This document shows, one piece after another, positions 17,375 through 27,102 of a stretch of DNA of 64,000 nt (positions are counted from its first letter, which is position 1; every line of letters begins with the position of its first letter). This DNA comes from Aquirufa ecclesiirivi (GTDB taxonomy: Bacteria > Bacteroidota > Bacteroidia > Cytophagales > Spirosomataceae). The stretch is taken from contig NZ_JAANOP010000008.1 of assembly GCF_011250515.1 (NCBI RefSeq), positions 94,183-158,182 on the forward strand, read 5' to 3'. A program made the translations under genes and the position numbers. The notes under the pieces are model-generated. The model was not told the DNA's origin. It saw nothing but the letters and a program-made list of their open reading frames with translations, and did no database searches.

Positions 17375-19438
17375 ATGATCAAGCAAATTTTATATTGGGG
17401 CATTTCCTTTTTGTTCTTATGCGGCTGTACAAAAGACGAACCAAAAGGTTCACCAGCACACATTGAAAACATTACTTCTGAAGTAGATGACGACAAACTC
17501 ACCAAAGCGCAAGATTCTCCTGGAGATTGGATGTCTTATGGCCTAAATTACCAAGAAGACCGTTTTAGTCATTTAAACCAAATAAATCGGGAAACTATTG
17601 GACAATTATCTTTAGCTTGGTCAACTGACCTAGGTACAAGTCGAGGGATTGAAGCCACTCCCCTAGTTGTGGATGGTATCATGTTTTTAAGTGGCCCTTG
17701 GTCTGTCGTTTATGCCCTAGATACAAGAACAGGTAAAATCCTATGGACCTATGACCCACAAGTTCCTAAACAGACAAGCATAAAATCTTGCTGTGATGTC
17801 GTAAATCGAGGTGTAGCCCTCTATAAAGGAAATATATTTGTAGCAACATTAGACGGCAGATTGATTTCCATTAAGGCCAGTACAGGTCAATTTAATTGGT
17901 CAGTTGCTACCATAGACACATCCAAAAACTATACCATAACGGGTGCCCCACGCGTATATGATGGTAAAGTAATTATTGGAAACTCAGGGGCGGAAATAGG
18001 GGTTCGTGGATACGTAACAGCTTATGATGCTGAAAACGGCAAGGAAGTTTGGCGTTTTTGGACGGTACCAGGTGACCCCAAAAATGGATTTGAATCGAAA
18101 GCCATGGAAATGGCTGCCAACACTTGGAAAGGAGAATGGTGGAATATGGGAGGTGGCGGTACGGCCTGGGATAGTTTCGCCTATGATCCTGAATTAGGTC
18201 TTGTATATATAGGAACTGGAAATGGCTCTCCTTGGAATCGAGAGATACGAAGTCCAGGTGGTGGCGATAACCTTTTTTTATCATCCATCGTGGCAGTCGA
18301 TGTTAAAACAGGTGAATACAAATGGCATTATCAAACCACGCCAGGAGAAAGCTGGGATTATACGGCAGTTCAACAAATGATTTTGGCTGATTTACCCATC
18401 GATGGGAAAGATCGTAAAGTGATTATGCAGGCACCTAAAAACGGATTCTTTTATGTCATAGATCGCACAACGGGAGAATTCATCTCAGGCAATCCCTATA
18501 CGTATGTCAATTGGGCTACTCATATTGACAAAAAGACGGGCAGACCTGTAGAAACCCCATTTAGCCGATACGAAGATTTCAATAAATTAGTGGCCCCATC
18601 CCCTCTTGGAGGACACAATTGGCAAGCCATGGCCTATAATCCCACAACTAAACTAGTCTATATTCCCTCTCGTGAAATGTCCTATTTACACGGTAATCCA
18701 ACGGAATATATTCAAGACTCTAAAAGATGGAATACGGGCTCTAAATTTAATCCAAACAAGCCCATCAAGGACGACCCAAAAGCACATAAGGCCGAAGGTC
18801 GTTTGATTGCTTGGGATCCGATTGCGGGTAAAGAAGTTTGGCGAACACCAGGCGCATCTATTTGGGATGCAGGTGTTTTAACCACCAACGATTTGGTCTT
18901 TCAAGGAAATGCACATGGTATTTTTAATGCTTATGATGCCAAAACGGGCAAAATATTATGGCATACAGATTTGAAATCCGGGATCATTGCTCCACCAGTC
19001 ACCTATCTAGTGGACGGCGTTCAATATGTGTCTGTGGCTGTAGGATGGGGAGGAGTCGTAGGTTTGTGGTATAAATTTACTGAAACAATTCAGCCAGGTC
19101 GAATCTTTACTTTTAAACTAGGAGGTAAGGCGAAGATGCCTTCACTCATTCCTGCTGAAACTAAAACCAAGCTGAATGTAGCAGTGACAGCCACTCCAGC
19201 TCAAATAGCCAATGGTGCAGCCTTGTTTAGCAACTTTTGTGGGGTATGTCATCAATTAAAAGGCGGTGGAGTGGTTCCGAACTTACTTTATTCAAAGCCT
19301 GAAATAATGGCCATGATGGACGATATCGTGAGAAAAGGAGTCTTTGTCAATAAAGGTATGCCCAGTTTCGGCAATCGATTTAGCCCTCAAGAAATCAAAG
19401 ATATCCAACAGTATATTTATGCTGAGGCAAAGAAATAA
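17375..19438 (+). CDS. PQQ-dependent dehydrogenase with C-terminal cytochrome c domain (quinohaemoprotein)
   Basis: This periplasmic lipoprotein is predicted to oxidise an alcohol or sugar with PQQ and pass electrons to its own haem. The signal ends at Cys16 or Cys18 (LFLCGC). An eight-bladed propeller fills about residues 50-575, with repeated tryptophan-docking segments (TGKILWTYD, NGKEVWRFW, TGKILWHTD) and a vicinal Cys pair at 139-140, the PQQ-facing disulfide of this family. The cytochrome c domain has CGVCH at 622-626 and axial Met662 in GMPSF. The domain order matches type II quinohaemoprotein dehydrogenases. No PQQ synthesis genes are in the window. The substrate is unknown. Confidence 0.92.
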   Translation: MIKQILYWGISFLFLCGCTKDEPKGSPAHIENITSEVDDDKLTKAQDSPGDWMSYGLNYQEDRFSHLNQINRETIGQLSLAWSTDLGTSRGIEATPLVVDGIMFLSGPWSVVYALDTRTGKILWTYDPQVPKQTSIKSCCDVVNRGVALYKGNIFVATLDGRLISIKASTGQFNWSVATIDTSKNYTITGAPRVYDGKVIIGNSGAEIGVRGYVTAYDAENGKEVWRFWTVPGDPKNGFESKAMEMAANTWKGEWWNMGGGGTAWDSFAYDPELGLVYIGTGNGSPWNREIRSPGGGDNLFLSSIVAVDVKTGEYKWHYQTTPGESWDYTAVQQMILADLPIDGKDRKVIMQAPKNGFFYVIDRTTGEFISGNPYTYVNWATHIDKKTGRPVETPFSRYEDFNKLVAPSPLGGHNWQAMAYNPTTKLVYIPSREMSYLHGNPTEYIQDSKRWNTGSKFNPNKPIKDDPKAHKAEGRLIAWDPIAGKEVWRTPGASIWDAGVLTTNDLVFQGNAHGIFNAYDAKTGKILWHTDLKSGIIAPPVTYLVDGVQYVSVAVGWGGVVGLWYKFTETIQPGRIFTFKLGGKAKMPSLIPAETKTKLNVAVTATPAQIANGAALFSNFCGVCHQLKGGGVVPNLLYSKPEIMAMMDDIVRKGVFVNKGMPSFGNRFSPQEIKDIQQYIYAEAKK

Positions 19439-19511
19439 TCATTGGTAGGTGTATTTGTTCTTTGGTTTCAATAATTGAGTTTCAGTTAATGCCTTGATAA
19501 CCTGATTTTTA

Positions 19512-19543
19512 TCAAAAACCTCATCTATTGATGAGGTTTTTGA
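19512..19543. terminator. Bidirectional intrinsic terminator
   Basis: A perfect 14-bp stem (TCAAAAACCTCATC and its complement) surrounds a TATT loop. A/T tracts inside the stem give T runs on both strands. It sits between the convergent PQQ dehydrogenase and FAD oxidoreductase genes. Confidence 0.85.
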
Positions 19544-19580
19544 GTTTTGAAAGGTATTTAGTGCCATTTTCAATAGTAAA

Positions 19581-21500
19581 CTATACGACCTTTTTACCCG
19601 GTTGACTTAACAATTTAATTAGCTCAGGTAAATACTGCTCGTAAACCTGTCTCGGACTGACGGTGTTTTTGACACAAATAGCCGCAGCTTTTCCCACAAC
19701 CTCACCCATCATGCCGCAGGTCCTCATAACTCGCACCGGTCCTAATCCTGTTTTAGTGACACTAATATTTCTACCTGCCATGAATAAATTAGAAATATTC
19801 CGACTATACAAAGTTCGATAAGGTGCCCAATACAGATTTCCATATTGATATTCCTTCCCTCTCGTATAGTCAGCAACAAATTCATTCCCCTCAAATCCTG
19901 TTTTAAATTCAGTCTTAGGTGTATGCAGGTCTACATGCCATGAGCATGGAAATGCGGCATCCGAAAATTTCTTTTGAGATTTAAAATCTTCCGCATCCAG
20001 AATCACATCCCCCATTAATCTTCGTGATTCTCGTTTGCCCGCAATATAGGCTGACCAACCTAATCGATGGTTTGGATACATTTTATCCACATTTTTTATA
20101 GCATCCCATGCCCCATACATAGCTCTAAAATTATGATCTCGAATCAATTCTATATCATTGACCTGGTCCTTATTAAAACCACTTTCCCAATACCACATAT
20201 TCGCAAAGGATTGCAATCCTTCTGCACCAAAGGTTTTAACTCCCTTTCTACCTGGGAATGGTTTATCAGATAAATCTAAAGCCCAAGGACACCTAGGAAA
20301 AGGTTGGGCATAATTCCCCACTTCACATTTTAATGCCAATGCACTTTTATCTTTGCATTCACATTTCAAAACATCTTCCTTGTTGGTAGCGTCCAGTACA
20401 TTGAATAAATTGGAACTTCCCATTAAGTTCTCCACTTTATACTCATAATCAGCTCCAGCCTTAAAACCTAAGGTGGCATCACCCGTGCAATCCGCAAAAT
20501 AGGATGCTTTTAACAGCAATTGCCTTCCTGTACGAATATGTTGAATAACAATCGAGTTTATTTTATCACCAGATTTTATGACCTCTATCGCTCTATTTTC
20601 AATCAATAAAGTGATATTGGGTTCTTGGATTACCTTTTGGTATTTTAATTGGTCATCGTAGTATTCAGCACTCACCCCGTTCAATACCTGACCAGAGCCT
20701 TTGGTAATTGGGAGTAATATTTCTGAAACGATATCGCCAATGTGTGGATAAGGCTCCTTATTGGTATGACCTTCTGGCCAAACACGAACTTCAGAACTTC
20801 CGTTGCCCCCCAATACTGGTCTATCTTGCACCAAGGCTACTTTGGCTCCATTTCTGGCTGCTGATATGGCCGCGCAGGTACCTGCCAATCCACCCCCAAC
20901 TACGATAAAATCAAAGGATCCTCCAAATTCCGGATTCTCGGGCAAACCATTCAACTTCCTTCTAAATTGGGTTAAAGCTTGTATATCATTCGTTGGCTCA
21001 AAACGAAGGTCTTTACAAAATAAAATGGCCTCACACCTTCCCTCAAATCCTGTCAAATCATGCAATGCTAACTTTGCATTTTTTCCCACTTTCACTGTTT
21101 TACCATCATGCCAATGCCACTCAGCACTTTTAGTACCAAATATTTCTTTTAATGGTTTATCATTAATTTTTACTTGAAATTTACCTGGAGCCCCCGGTGC
21201 ATTCCATGGAGCAACCCAATCTCGGGTACGTACCCAAACACGGTATGTCCCTTCGGAAGGAAAAGTAATATGGGTAATTGCGTCTTCGACAGGGATACCC
21301 AAACCATGGGCCAACAAATATGGACTGCCCATCCGCTCCATGGATTGTTGATCTATATTCCATCCACCAAAATTCTCAAATTGTTCTGCTTCAATAAATA
21401 CAAATTCATTTGAATTGGAACCAAAAACATTTGACAAATTACCAGCTAGCAATGCCAAGCTCGTATTCCCTAATAAACCAATAAAATTTCTTCTTTTCAT
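19581..21500 (-). CDS. Secreted FAD-dependent oxidoreductase with N-terminal carbohydrate-binding-like domain
   Basis: The enzyme is predicted to act outside the cytoplasm on a sugar-like substrate. A basic start (MKRRNFIGLL) and hydrophobic stretch resemble a Tat-type signal. Residues 30-165 look like a beta-sandwich sugar-binding domain (FIEAEQFENFGGW, TYRVWVRTRDWVAPW). The dinucleotide-binding motif VVGGGLAGTCAA begins near 200, followed by FAD_oxidored blocks (DCTGDATLGFKAGADYE), and the C-terminal FMAGRNISVTKTGLG with RVMRTCGMMGE closes the FAD site. The 639 residues are complete. It follows the 842-residue secreted protein by 82 bp on the same strand, so they may share a transcript. The reaction is not known. 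Confidence 0.85.
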   Translation of the reverse strand: MKRRNFIGLLGNTSLALLAGNLSNVFGSNSNEFVFIEAEQFENFGGWNIDQQSMERMGSPYLLAHGLGIPVEDAITHITFPSEGTYRVWVRTRDWVAPWNAPGAPGKFQVKINDKPLKEIFGTKSAEWHWHDGKTVKVGKNAKLALHDLTGFEGRCEAILFCKDLRFEPTNDIQALTQFRRKLNGLPENPEFGGSFDFIVVGGGLAGTCAAISAARNGAKVALVQDRPVLGGNGSSEVRVWPEGHTNKEPYPHIGDIVSEILLPITKGSGQVLNGVSAEYYDDQLKYQKVIQEPNITLLIENRAIEVIKSGDKINSIVIQHIRTGRQLLLKASYFADCTGDATLGFKAGADYEYKVENLMGSSNLFNVLDATNKEDVLKCECKDKSALALKCEVGNYAQPFPRCPWALDLSDKPFPGRKGVKTFGAEGLQSFANMWYWESGFNKDQVNDIELIRDHNFRAMYGAWDAIKNVDKMYPNHRLGWSAYIAGKRESRRLMGDVILDAEDFKSQKKFSDAAFPCSWHVDLHTPKTEFKTGFEGNEFVADYTRGKEYQYGNLYWAPYRTLYSRNISNLFMAGRNISVTKTGLGPVRVMRTCGMMGEVVGKAAAICVKNTVSPRQVYEQYLPELIKLLSQPGKKVV

Positions 21501-21582
21501 CCTTGCTTGTGCTTAATAAACCTATCATCAAATTGATTCAAAGCGGTTTCCTTTTAATTTATAATATGGTTGTATTTGTTTC

Positions 21583-24087
21583 CTATTGATACGTCAACCA
21601 AGTGGTTGCCTCACAATTTTTATTGCTTGAAAAACGAATCCATCGTGCTTGAAAATCAGAGGCGAACGTATATTCAAACGTTTCATTGGGCTTAATTTCC
21701 ACCTTTTTGAATACCATCCAAGGCCCATGACCCATAGGTTCTATCTCAATAGTAAAGGTTATAGTTTGCATAGATTTATGCGATATTTTCAAACTTTTTT
21801 TATCATAAAATCCAATTAAATAAGGGTCTGATTTCATATTAGCAGTCACAAAGGAATTTTTCCAAGGCCCACCCTGCCCTGTCGGCTTACCCAATTTCCA
21901 AAGATCATCAATGGTCCCTGCCCAAACTTTTGCTTTTCCATCTGCGGAAGTAATAATATGTTCATTTGTTGGGCTTTCTTTTTCAAGTCCTGTCATAACC
22001 AATAAGCCACGATAGGATGCGTAATCATGCACGGATAAAGAGTGGGAAGCCACCGGTCTAATTTTAGCAAAGCCATCTGCATTTTCCGCGGGCAGTTCAT
22101 AAAATGTTCCATGTGCGTTCATCAAATCACGCTCGGTAGCCACTTCCCGACAAATCCGCATCGAAGCAGCTGTATTTTTTTTAGTGTAATTTTCATTCCC
22201 TTTGGGTAAACGCCACCTACGACCAGCATCATCCACCACTAAAACAGAGGCTTCATCGACCGAAATAGCATCTTTTGAGATTTCAAATTTGGATCGAATA
22301 AAATCAGCCATTTTACCATCTTCTCTTCTGTTCAAATTCATGGCGCTATCCAATTCATAATAACCTACTTCTTTGAATTTTTCCTTTGAAAAATCACCTG
22401 CTAAAACACCTAATTTGCGACGATTATCTCCAAGCGCATATAATAGTCCACCCGTATATTCATCTCTACGAGTGGATGCCAATCCATTAAAAATAGGAGA
22501 AGATTGAGTAACGAATCGAGTGCCGTCCGTATAGTTAAAATTGACCGTTGCTGTGGTATTCTTGTCAGATTTCACCTTAATCCATTCTCCTGTTTCGGTA
22601 GATTGAAAAGAAATGTTGGTTGACTTTCCTGCCTCAACCAAGACCGTAAGTAAATTTTCCCATTTTCCTTTCCCATGTCGATCTACCTCAAAGGTAAATT
22701 TAACATCTTCCTTACCCGCATTCTGAATCCATGCCATGCGCTTTTTCCAACCTGCAAATAGAAAAGGCTCTGAACTGACATTTGCTTCAATTTTCTCAGA
22801 AAGCCAAACCGCTCCCTGTGCTGTATTCGGCCCTAATTGATCTGGCAATTGAACGGATGTAAACCATAAATTTGAGTTCGATTGTCCTGGGCCTTCTATA
22901 TTTCCTTTGGCTTTTCGTTTATTTAAGAACTCTTTTTGAGCTGAATCATCGCAACCAAACACTAAACCATCTTGCCAACGAGTAAAATCACCAATGACTT
23001 TTAAGTAAGCCGAGCGAGGGCGAATGCCTGCTGAATGGATTGAAGTAAATGATGCTGGAAAATGCCAAAACATCCCATGCATGGTCATTAAATAATCTGG
23101 TTTTCCCGTTGTACCAACATCCCTAATTCTTGGCCATTCCGTGTTCCACCCGTGCGCTCCGTCATAGCTATGACTTGCCTTGGGTAATCTAAAAAAGGTC
23201 CATTTTCCTGCATCTCTTACTCCCAATAAAACCGATTTATGATCCCAGCCTGTAACCCAAATGGGATCAGTGGCAGGATTTTTATTACCATAAATTCCAC
23301 CCGGACCAGTTACTTCAACAAATTGATTTCGTCGGATAAGCTTCCAATCTTGACCATTCCATTCAGCTAAAACACCAGATTCAATGTCAAATTGTTTCAA
23401 AGCTTTATCTCCAGACTCTCCATTATTGGAATAAACCATCACTCCTTGACCTGAATAAAGACCTTTACCATGAGCTCCAGGCAACAAAGAACTACTAGAA
23501 TTATTCGAAGTTTTATTCGCATTCTTGAGTTTTATATTACCGTCCTCATAGAGTAGTTTAGTATGTAGATTGTGTACATCCAACTCATAAAAACCCTCCT
23601 CCATGGTGGCTAATAACAAGTTATTTTGTGGATTGTTAAGCGCTCTTGCTAAACCAGTATAGCGACCAGGGGCTTGAGTATAAGGTATTGTACGTACTTC
23701 GCCTGCTGCATTAATGGCATAAGGTCCTATAAATAATTGATTACTCTCCCGATGTATCATTCGATTGGCTGGTGTACCTCCGATACTTTCGGGTCTTATT
23801 TTCTTACCTAACTGAGGGCTAATTTCATAAAGCTTATCCGTTGAACCAAATGGTAAATGTGGGCCATATGAAATAACCCATAGTCGATCAGCCCAAGGTA
23901 CAACTGCCCCTGTTCCGCATTCGCCTTCGTTATTATAATAGGCTAAATGTGGATAAATACCACTGAATTGAGGGTAAGTGGATTGCCTTGGGGATTGAGC
24001 AGTGGCATTGAAAAATAACAAAACTAAAGCGGCAAATATAACCGTATTGCTGATTACAGTTTTAATCGAAGAATTATTTGGTGACAT
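21583..24087 (-). CDS. Large secreted protein of unknown function, probably beta-propeller-like
   Basis: I do not recognise a characterised family. The preferred start is the ATG at 24087, which gives a clean signal peptide (SNTVIFAALVLLFFNATAQ). An ATG eight codons upstream (24111) is also in frame. The N-terminal half has blade-like repeats (ADRLWVISYGPHLPFG, SNQLFIGPYAIN, NNLLLATMEEGFYELD). The C-terminal half has several beta-sandwich-like segments (FTIEIEPMGHGPWMVFKKVE), resembling the segment FTFEVDRHGKGKWENLLTVL near the middle, so it may carry two copies of such a domain. It lies immediately upstream of the FAD oxidoreductase on the same strand and may act on the same material. Confidence 0.7.
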   Translation of the reverse strand: MSPNNSSIKTVISNTVIFAALVLLFFNATAQSPRQSTYPQFSGIYPHLAYYNNEGECGTGAVVPWADRLWVISYGPHLPFGSTDKLYEISPQLGKKIRPESIGGTPANRMIHRESNQLFIGPYAINAAGEVRTIPYTQAPGRYTGLARALNNPQNNLLLATMEEGFYELDVHNLHTKLLYEDGNIKLKNANKTSNNSSSSLLPGAHGKGLYSGQGVMVYSNNGESGDKALKQFDIESGVLAEWNGQDWKLIRRNQFVEVTGPGGIYGNKNPATDPIWVTGWDHKSVLLGVRDAGKWTFFRLPKASHSYDGAHGWNTEWPRIRDVGTTGKPDYLMTMHGMFWHFPASFTSIHSAGIRPRSAYLKVIGDFTRWQDGLVFGCDDSAQKEFLNKRKAKGNIEGPGQSNSNLWFTSVQLPDQLGPNTAQGAVWLSEKIEANVSSEPFLFAGWKKRMAWIQNAGKEDVKFTFEVDRHGKGKWENLLTVLVEAGKSTNISFQSTETGEWIKVKSDKNTTATVNFNYTDGTRFVTQSSPIFNGLASTRRDEYTGGLLYALGDNRRKLGVLAGDFSKEKFKEVGYYELDSAMNLNRREDGKMADFIRSKFEISKDAISVDEASVLVVDDAGRRWRLPKGNENYTKKNTAASMRICREVATERDLMNAHGTFYELPAENADGFAKIRPVASHSLSVHDYASYRGLLVMTGLEKESPTNEHIITSADGKAKVWAGTIDDLWKLGKPTGQGGPWKNSFVTANMKSDPYLIGFYDKKSLKISHKSMQTITFTIEIEPMGHGPWMVFKKVEIKPNETFEYTFASDFQARWIRFSSNKNCEATTWLTYQ

Positions 24088-24262
24088 TTTCTTTTGATGA
24101 CATTCATACAATCAACAAATCAACTTAGCAAAGGTCCATTACTCGTTGAGCATATCTTTACTAAATTAAGTATTGAAATTTTAATAAAAATTAATGAAAT
24201 ATTATTAATAAATAGAAATTCGTTGCTGTAAATCTTCCATTTATTTGAAATTTTGGCATAAA

Positions 24263-24289
24263 AAATGGCCAAACAAATGTTGGCCATTT
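24263..24289 (-). terminator. Intrinsic terminator of the fasciclin gene
   Basis: A 10-bp perfect stem (AAATGGCCAA/TTGGCCATTT) with a 7-nt loop is followed on the minus strand by a run of T. It lies just past the stop of the fasciclin gene. Confidence 0.8.
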
Positions 24290-24311
24290 CAAAATCAAAA
24301 AAAATAATTTT

Positions 24312-24824
24312 CTAATTAGGTAATACCACCGTGTCAATCACGTGAATCACTCCATTACCTGCTGCTAAATCAGTGGCAACTATTGTTGATATACCACCTT
24401 TCTCATCAGTCAAAATAACTTTGCCGTCCTTTAAAGAAGCAAGCAAATTAGCTCCACTCACTGTCTTCAAAGATAATTTACCTTTTGCATCTGCAATTGC
24501 CTTCAATACCGTAGCTGCTGTAAAGTTTCCAGCAATGACATGGTAGGTTAGAATTTTAGCCAAAGTCGCCTTATTTTCAGCTTTCAATAAATTATCCACC
24601 GTTCCAGCAGGTAATTTGGCGAATGCCGCATTCGTCGGAGCAAAAACAGTGAATGGTCCTGAACCTTGTAAGGTGGAAACTAAATCCGCAGCTTTTAAAG
24701 CGGCTACTAATGTACTGTGATCTTTAGATCCTACTGCAATGTCTACAATCGTTTTCTGTGCATTAACAGAAAAAACAATCGAAGCTACTGTTACTAGTGT
24801 CAAAGCAAATCTTTTAAATGTCAT
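24312..24824 (-). CDS. Secreted fasciclin-domain protein
   Basis: It is a single-domain fasciclin (FAS1) protein, usually a cell-surface adhesion or matrix protein. A signal peptide covers about residues 1-22. The FAS1 H1 block is [15 protein letters not shown] near residue 63, and the H2 block [13 protein letters not shown] closes the protein. The YHV motif with its conserved His ([12 protein letters not shown]) is present. The 170 residues fit the small bacterial family. It is monocistronic, with its own terminator and an inverted repeat just upstream of the start. Confidence 0.92.
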   Translation of the reverse strand: MTFKRFALTLVTVASIVFSVNAQKTIVDIAVGSKDHSTLVAALKAADLVSTLQGSGPFTVFAPTNAAFAKLPAGTVDNLLKAENKATLAKILTYHVIAGNFTAATVLKAIADAKGKLSLKTVSGANLLASLKDGKVILTDEKGGISTIVATDLAAGNGVIHVIDTVVLPN

Positions 24825-25200
24825 TTTTTTAAGAATTTAGTTGTTGAATTGATATAACACGCAGTATATCAATATGTTTTAAGAATCTGTAAAATCATTC
24901 CTACCTAGGTTAGGATGGTAAAGAGAAACAGGCATTTCTGTGATTCAACAAGCGATTACCTACAAACGAATTTTTTAAACCATCGATGCATTTGACCTAG
25001 GCTTTGAAAAATATTTGATATAAATTCAGGTGCCTAGGAATTAAAACTTAATTAGGAGGTGAATTTATTCGTTCTGGGTGGTCTTTTTTGAGGGGCATTT
25101 ATCTCAAGAGCCGGCACTGTTTTTTGTTAATAAATCACCATATTAGTACGTAAAATCCTGCTCTTTCAAAATAAATGCTGGATCTAAACCAACATCAACG
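24825..25200. other. Divergent intergenic region
   Basis: It separates the fasciclin gene (minus) from a sulfatase gene (plus). It holds the dyad at 24849-24872 and otherwise nothing I can name; no open frame is convincing. Confidence 0.5.
24849..24872. promoter_or_regulatory. Candidate operator upstream of the fasciclin gene
   Basis: TTGATATA and its exact complement TATATCAA are separated by 8 bases. The dyad ends 25 bp before the fasciclin start. The size and symmetry suit a dimeric regulator, perhaps of the Crp/Fnr superfamily, but no consensus is proved. Confidence 0.4.
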
Positions 25201-26742
25201 ATGAAAAAATACCTCTTACTGGGCATGATATTCTTTGGGTTTCAAGCCCTGCTTTTTGCTCAAAAAACTCGTCCCAACATCATCCTAATCCTAGCCGATG
25301 ACATGGGTTTCAGTGATATTGGAATATTTGGTTCAGAAATCAAAACGCCTAATATCGATTTACTGGGCAAAAAGGGTGCTGTTTTTACGCAATTTTACAA
25401 TGCAGGAAGATGTTGTCCGAGTAGAGCCTCCCTGCTAACTGGCATGTACCCGCATCAAGCAGGGATGGGTGGCATGGTCAATACGGGTGATTATGATCGA
25501 ACTAAAACAGGGTCATACCAAGGATTTTTGAATGTGGACACTCCCACCATCGCAGAAGAATTAAAAAAGAACGGCTACACTACCTACATGACTGGGAAAT
25601 GGCATGTGGGCGAGAAAAAGCCAGATTGGCCTAATCAGAGAGGATTTGACCATTTTTATGGCTTGATTTCTGGTGCCAATAGTTATTATGAATTATTGCC
25701 CAAACGTCAGCTTATTGAAGATAATGAGCCATTCACACCAACTCCTAATTACTATTTCACGGATGCCATTTCAGCTAAATCCGTATCCTATTTACAGAAA
25801 AACAAAGCTATTGGAAAACCATTTTTTCTTTATGTGGCATATACAGCTCCGCACTGGCCCATTCATGCCCCACAAGAACTGATTGATTCCTATAAATCGA
25901 AGTACACGCAGGGTTGGGAAGCACTGCGGAAGCAACGGTTCGAGAGTCAAAAGAAATTAGGTCTACAGGTAAGCGGTGGTACATTGCCGCCCTCCGACCC
26001 TGCCCTAGCGTCCTTCGAAAAGGAATCAGACAAAAATATCTGGATTGAAAAAATGGCTACTTATGCAGCCATGGTTGATAAAATGGACCAAGGAATTGGT
26101 CAACTAATTCAAGCATTAAAAGCCAATGGGACTTTCGACAATACAGTCATTTTCTTCCTTTCTGATAATGGTGCTTGCCATGAGGTCCTAGATGATCGCT
26201 CATCCAAAGACTTAGGTCCAGAAAAATACAAGGCTTCCTTAAGTACAAAAATTGGCGCTCCTGGAAGCTACACTACCTATGGAAAAGAATGGGCTTATGC
26301 CAGCAATACCCCATTTCGAATGTATAAACATTGGATGCATGAAGGTGGAATTTCAACTCCATTAGTAGTTTCATACCCAAATGGAATTAAAAAAAATATT
26401 CAAAGTGAGCAAGTGGGTCATATCATGGATATTTTCCCGACCATCATGGAGTTAACACAAACCAAAACAACAAAAATCGTGGAGGGTAAAAGCTTAGTTC
26501 CCATTTTTAAACAAAGAAAAAGGGAAGCTCAGCCATTCATCGCTTGGGAACATTTTGGAAATAGAGCCATCAGGGAAGGTGATTGGAAGCTCGTTTGGGA
26601 CAATGAAATCAAAGCTTGGGAATTATACAATGTCAGAAAAGATCGAATAGAAAATAAGAATTTGGCTACCTTAAATCCAGAAAAATACCAATACTTATTG
26701 GCCAAATATGCAGCGTGGGCTACCAAAATGCAGGTAAAATGA
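25201..26742 (+). CDS. Arylsulfatase (S1 family), secreted
   Basis: This is a fourth formylglycine sulfatase, outside the SusCD locus and on the other strand. The signal peptide ends near residue 20 (LLFAQ). NIILILADDMGFSD gives the metal site. CCPSR at 71-75 has Cys71 as the formylglycine position. YPHQAGMGGM and GKWHVGE follow, a pattern typical of the long arylsulfatase A/atsA-like group. FFLSDNGA and EGGISTPLV complete the core. The length is 513 residues. It has its own upstream region and no co-directional partner closer than 360 bp. Confidence 0.92.
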   Translation: MKKYLLLGMIFFGFQALLFAQKTRPNIILILADDMGFSDIGIFGSEIKTPNIDLLGKKGAVFTQFYNAGRCCPSRASLLTGMYPHQAGMGGMVNTGDYDRTKTGSYQGFLNVDTPTIAEELKKNGYTTYMTGKWHVGEKKPDWPNQRGFDHFYGLISGANSYYELLPKRQLIEDNEPFTPTPNYYFTDAISAKSVSYLQKNKAIGKPFFLYVAYTAPHWPIHAPQELIDSYKSKYTQGWEALRKQRFESQKKLGLQVSGGTLPPSDPALASFEKESDKNIWIEKMATYAAMVDKMDQGIGQLIQALKANGTFDNTVIFFLSDNGACHEVLDDRSSKDLGPEKYKASLSTKIGAPGSYTTYGKEWAYASNTPFRMYKHWMHEGGISTPLVVSYPNGIKKNIQSEQVGHIMDIFPTIMELTQTKTTKIVEGKSLVPIFKQRKREAQPFIAWEHFGNRAIREGDWKLVWDNEIKAWELYNVRKDRIENKNLATLNPEKYQYLLAKYAAWATKMQVK

Positions 26743-27102
26743 CATTGACAAGTAATTTTTTTTGATATTTTTTTTTTTTTAAAATTCGTACATTTCTTTT
26801 TCCCGAAAAAATCAAGACACATTTTTTTTCTTTTGGCAAGCCTGAAAACCTAGAAAAGAGAAGAAAATGAGCTAAAATCCAAGCTTGGAGGCCATAAAAA
26901 TCCTTTCCTATAAATTCAAGAATTATCTGTTCGTGGTAAAATAAGTACCTTACCTACTTAGTTAAATCTGCTAGAAAGTCTTATCAATTTTATAAAAAAT
27001 TTGATATATATACTTCTTTTTATACTATTGTATATATACGTAAATTAATTACCACAAAATGAACGACTTAGGATGAATTAACAACCTTTAAAACTTAATA
27101 CT
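26743..27102. other. Intergenic region with T-rich run and a TA-repeat hairpin
   Basis: There is a long T run just after the sulfatase stop, with no stem before it. At 27005-27038 the 9-bp arms TATATATAC/GTATATATA enclose a 16-nt loop, about 65 bp before the next start. No gene is seen. Confidence 0.5.

Noticed and set aside
26757-26782. Long T run after the sulfatase stop as an intrinsic terminator
   Set aside because: There is no stem-loop before it.
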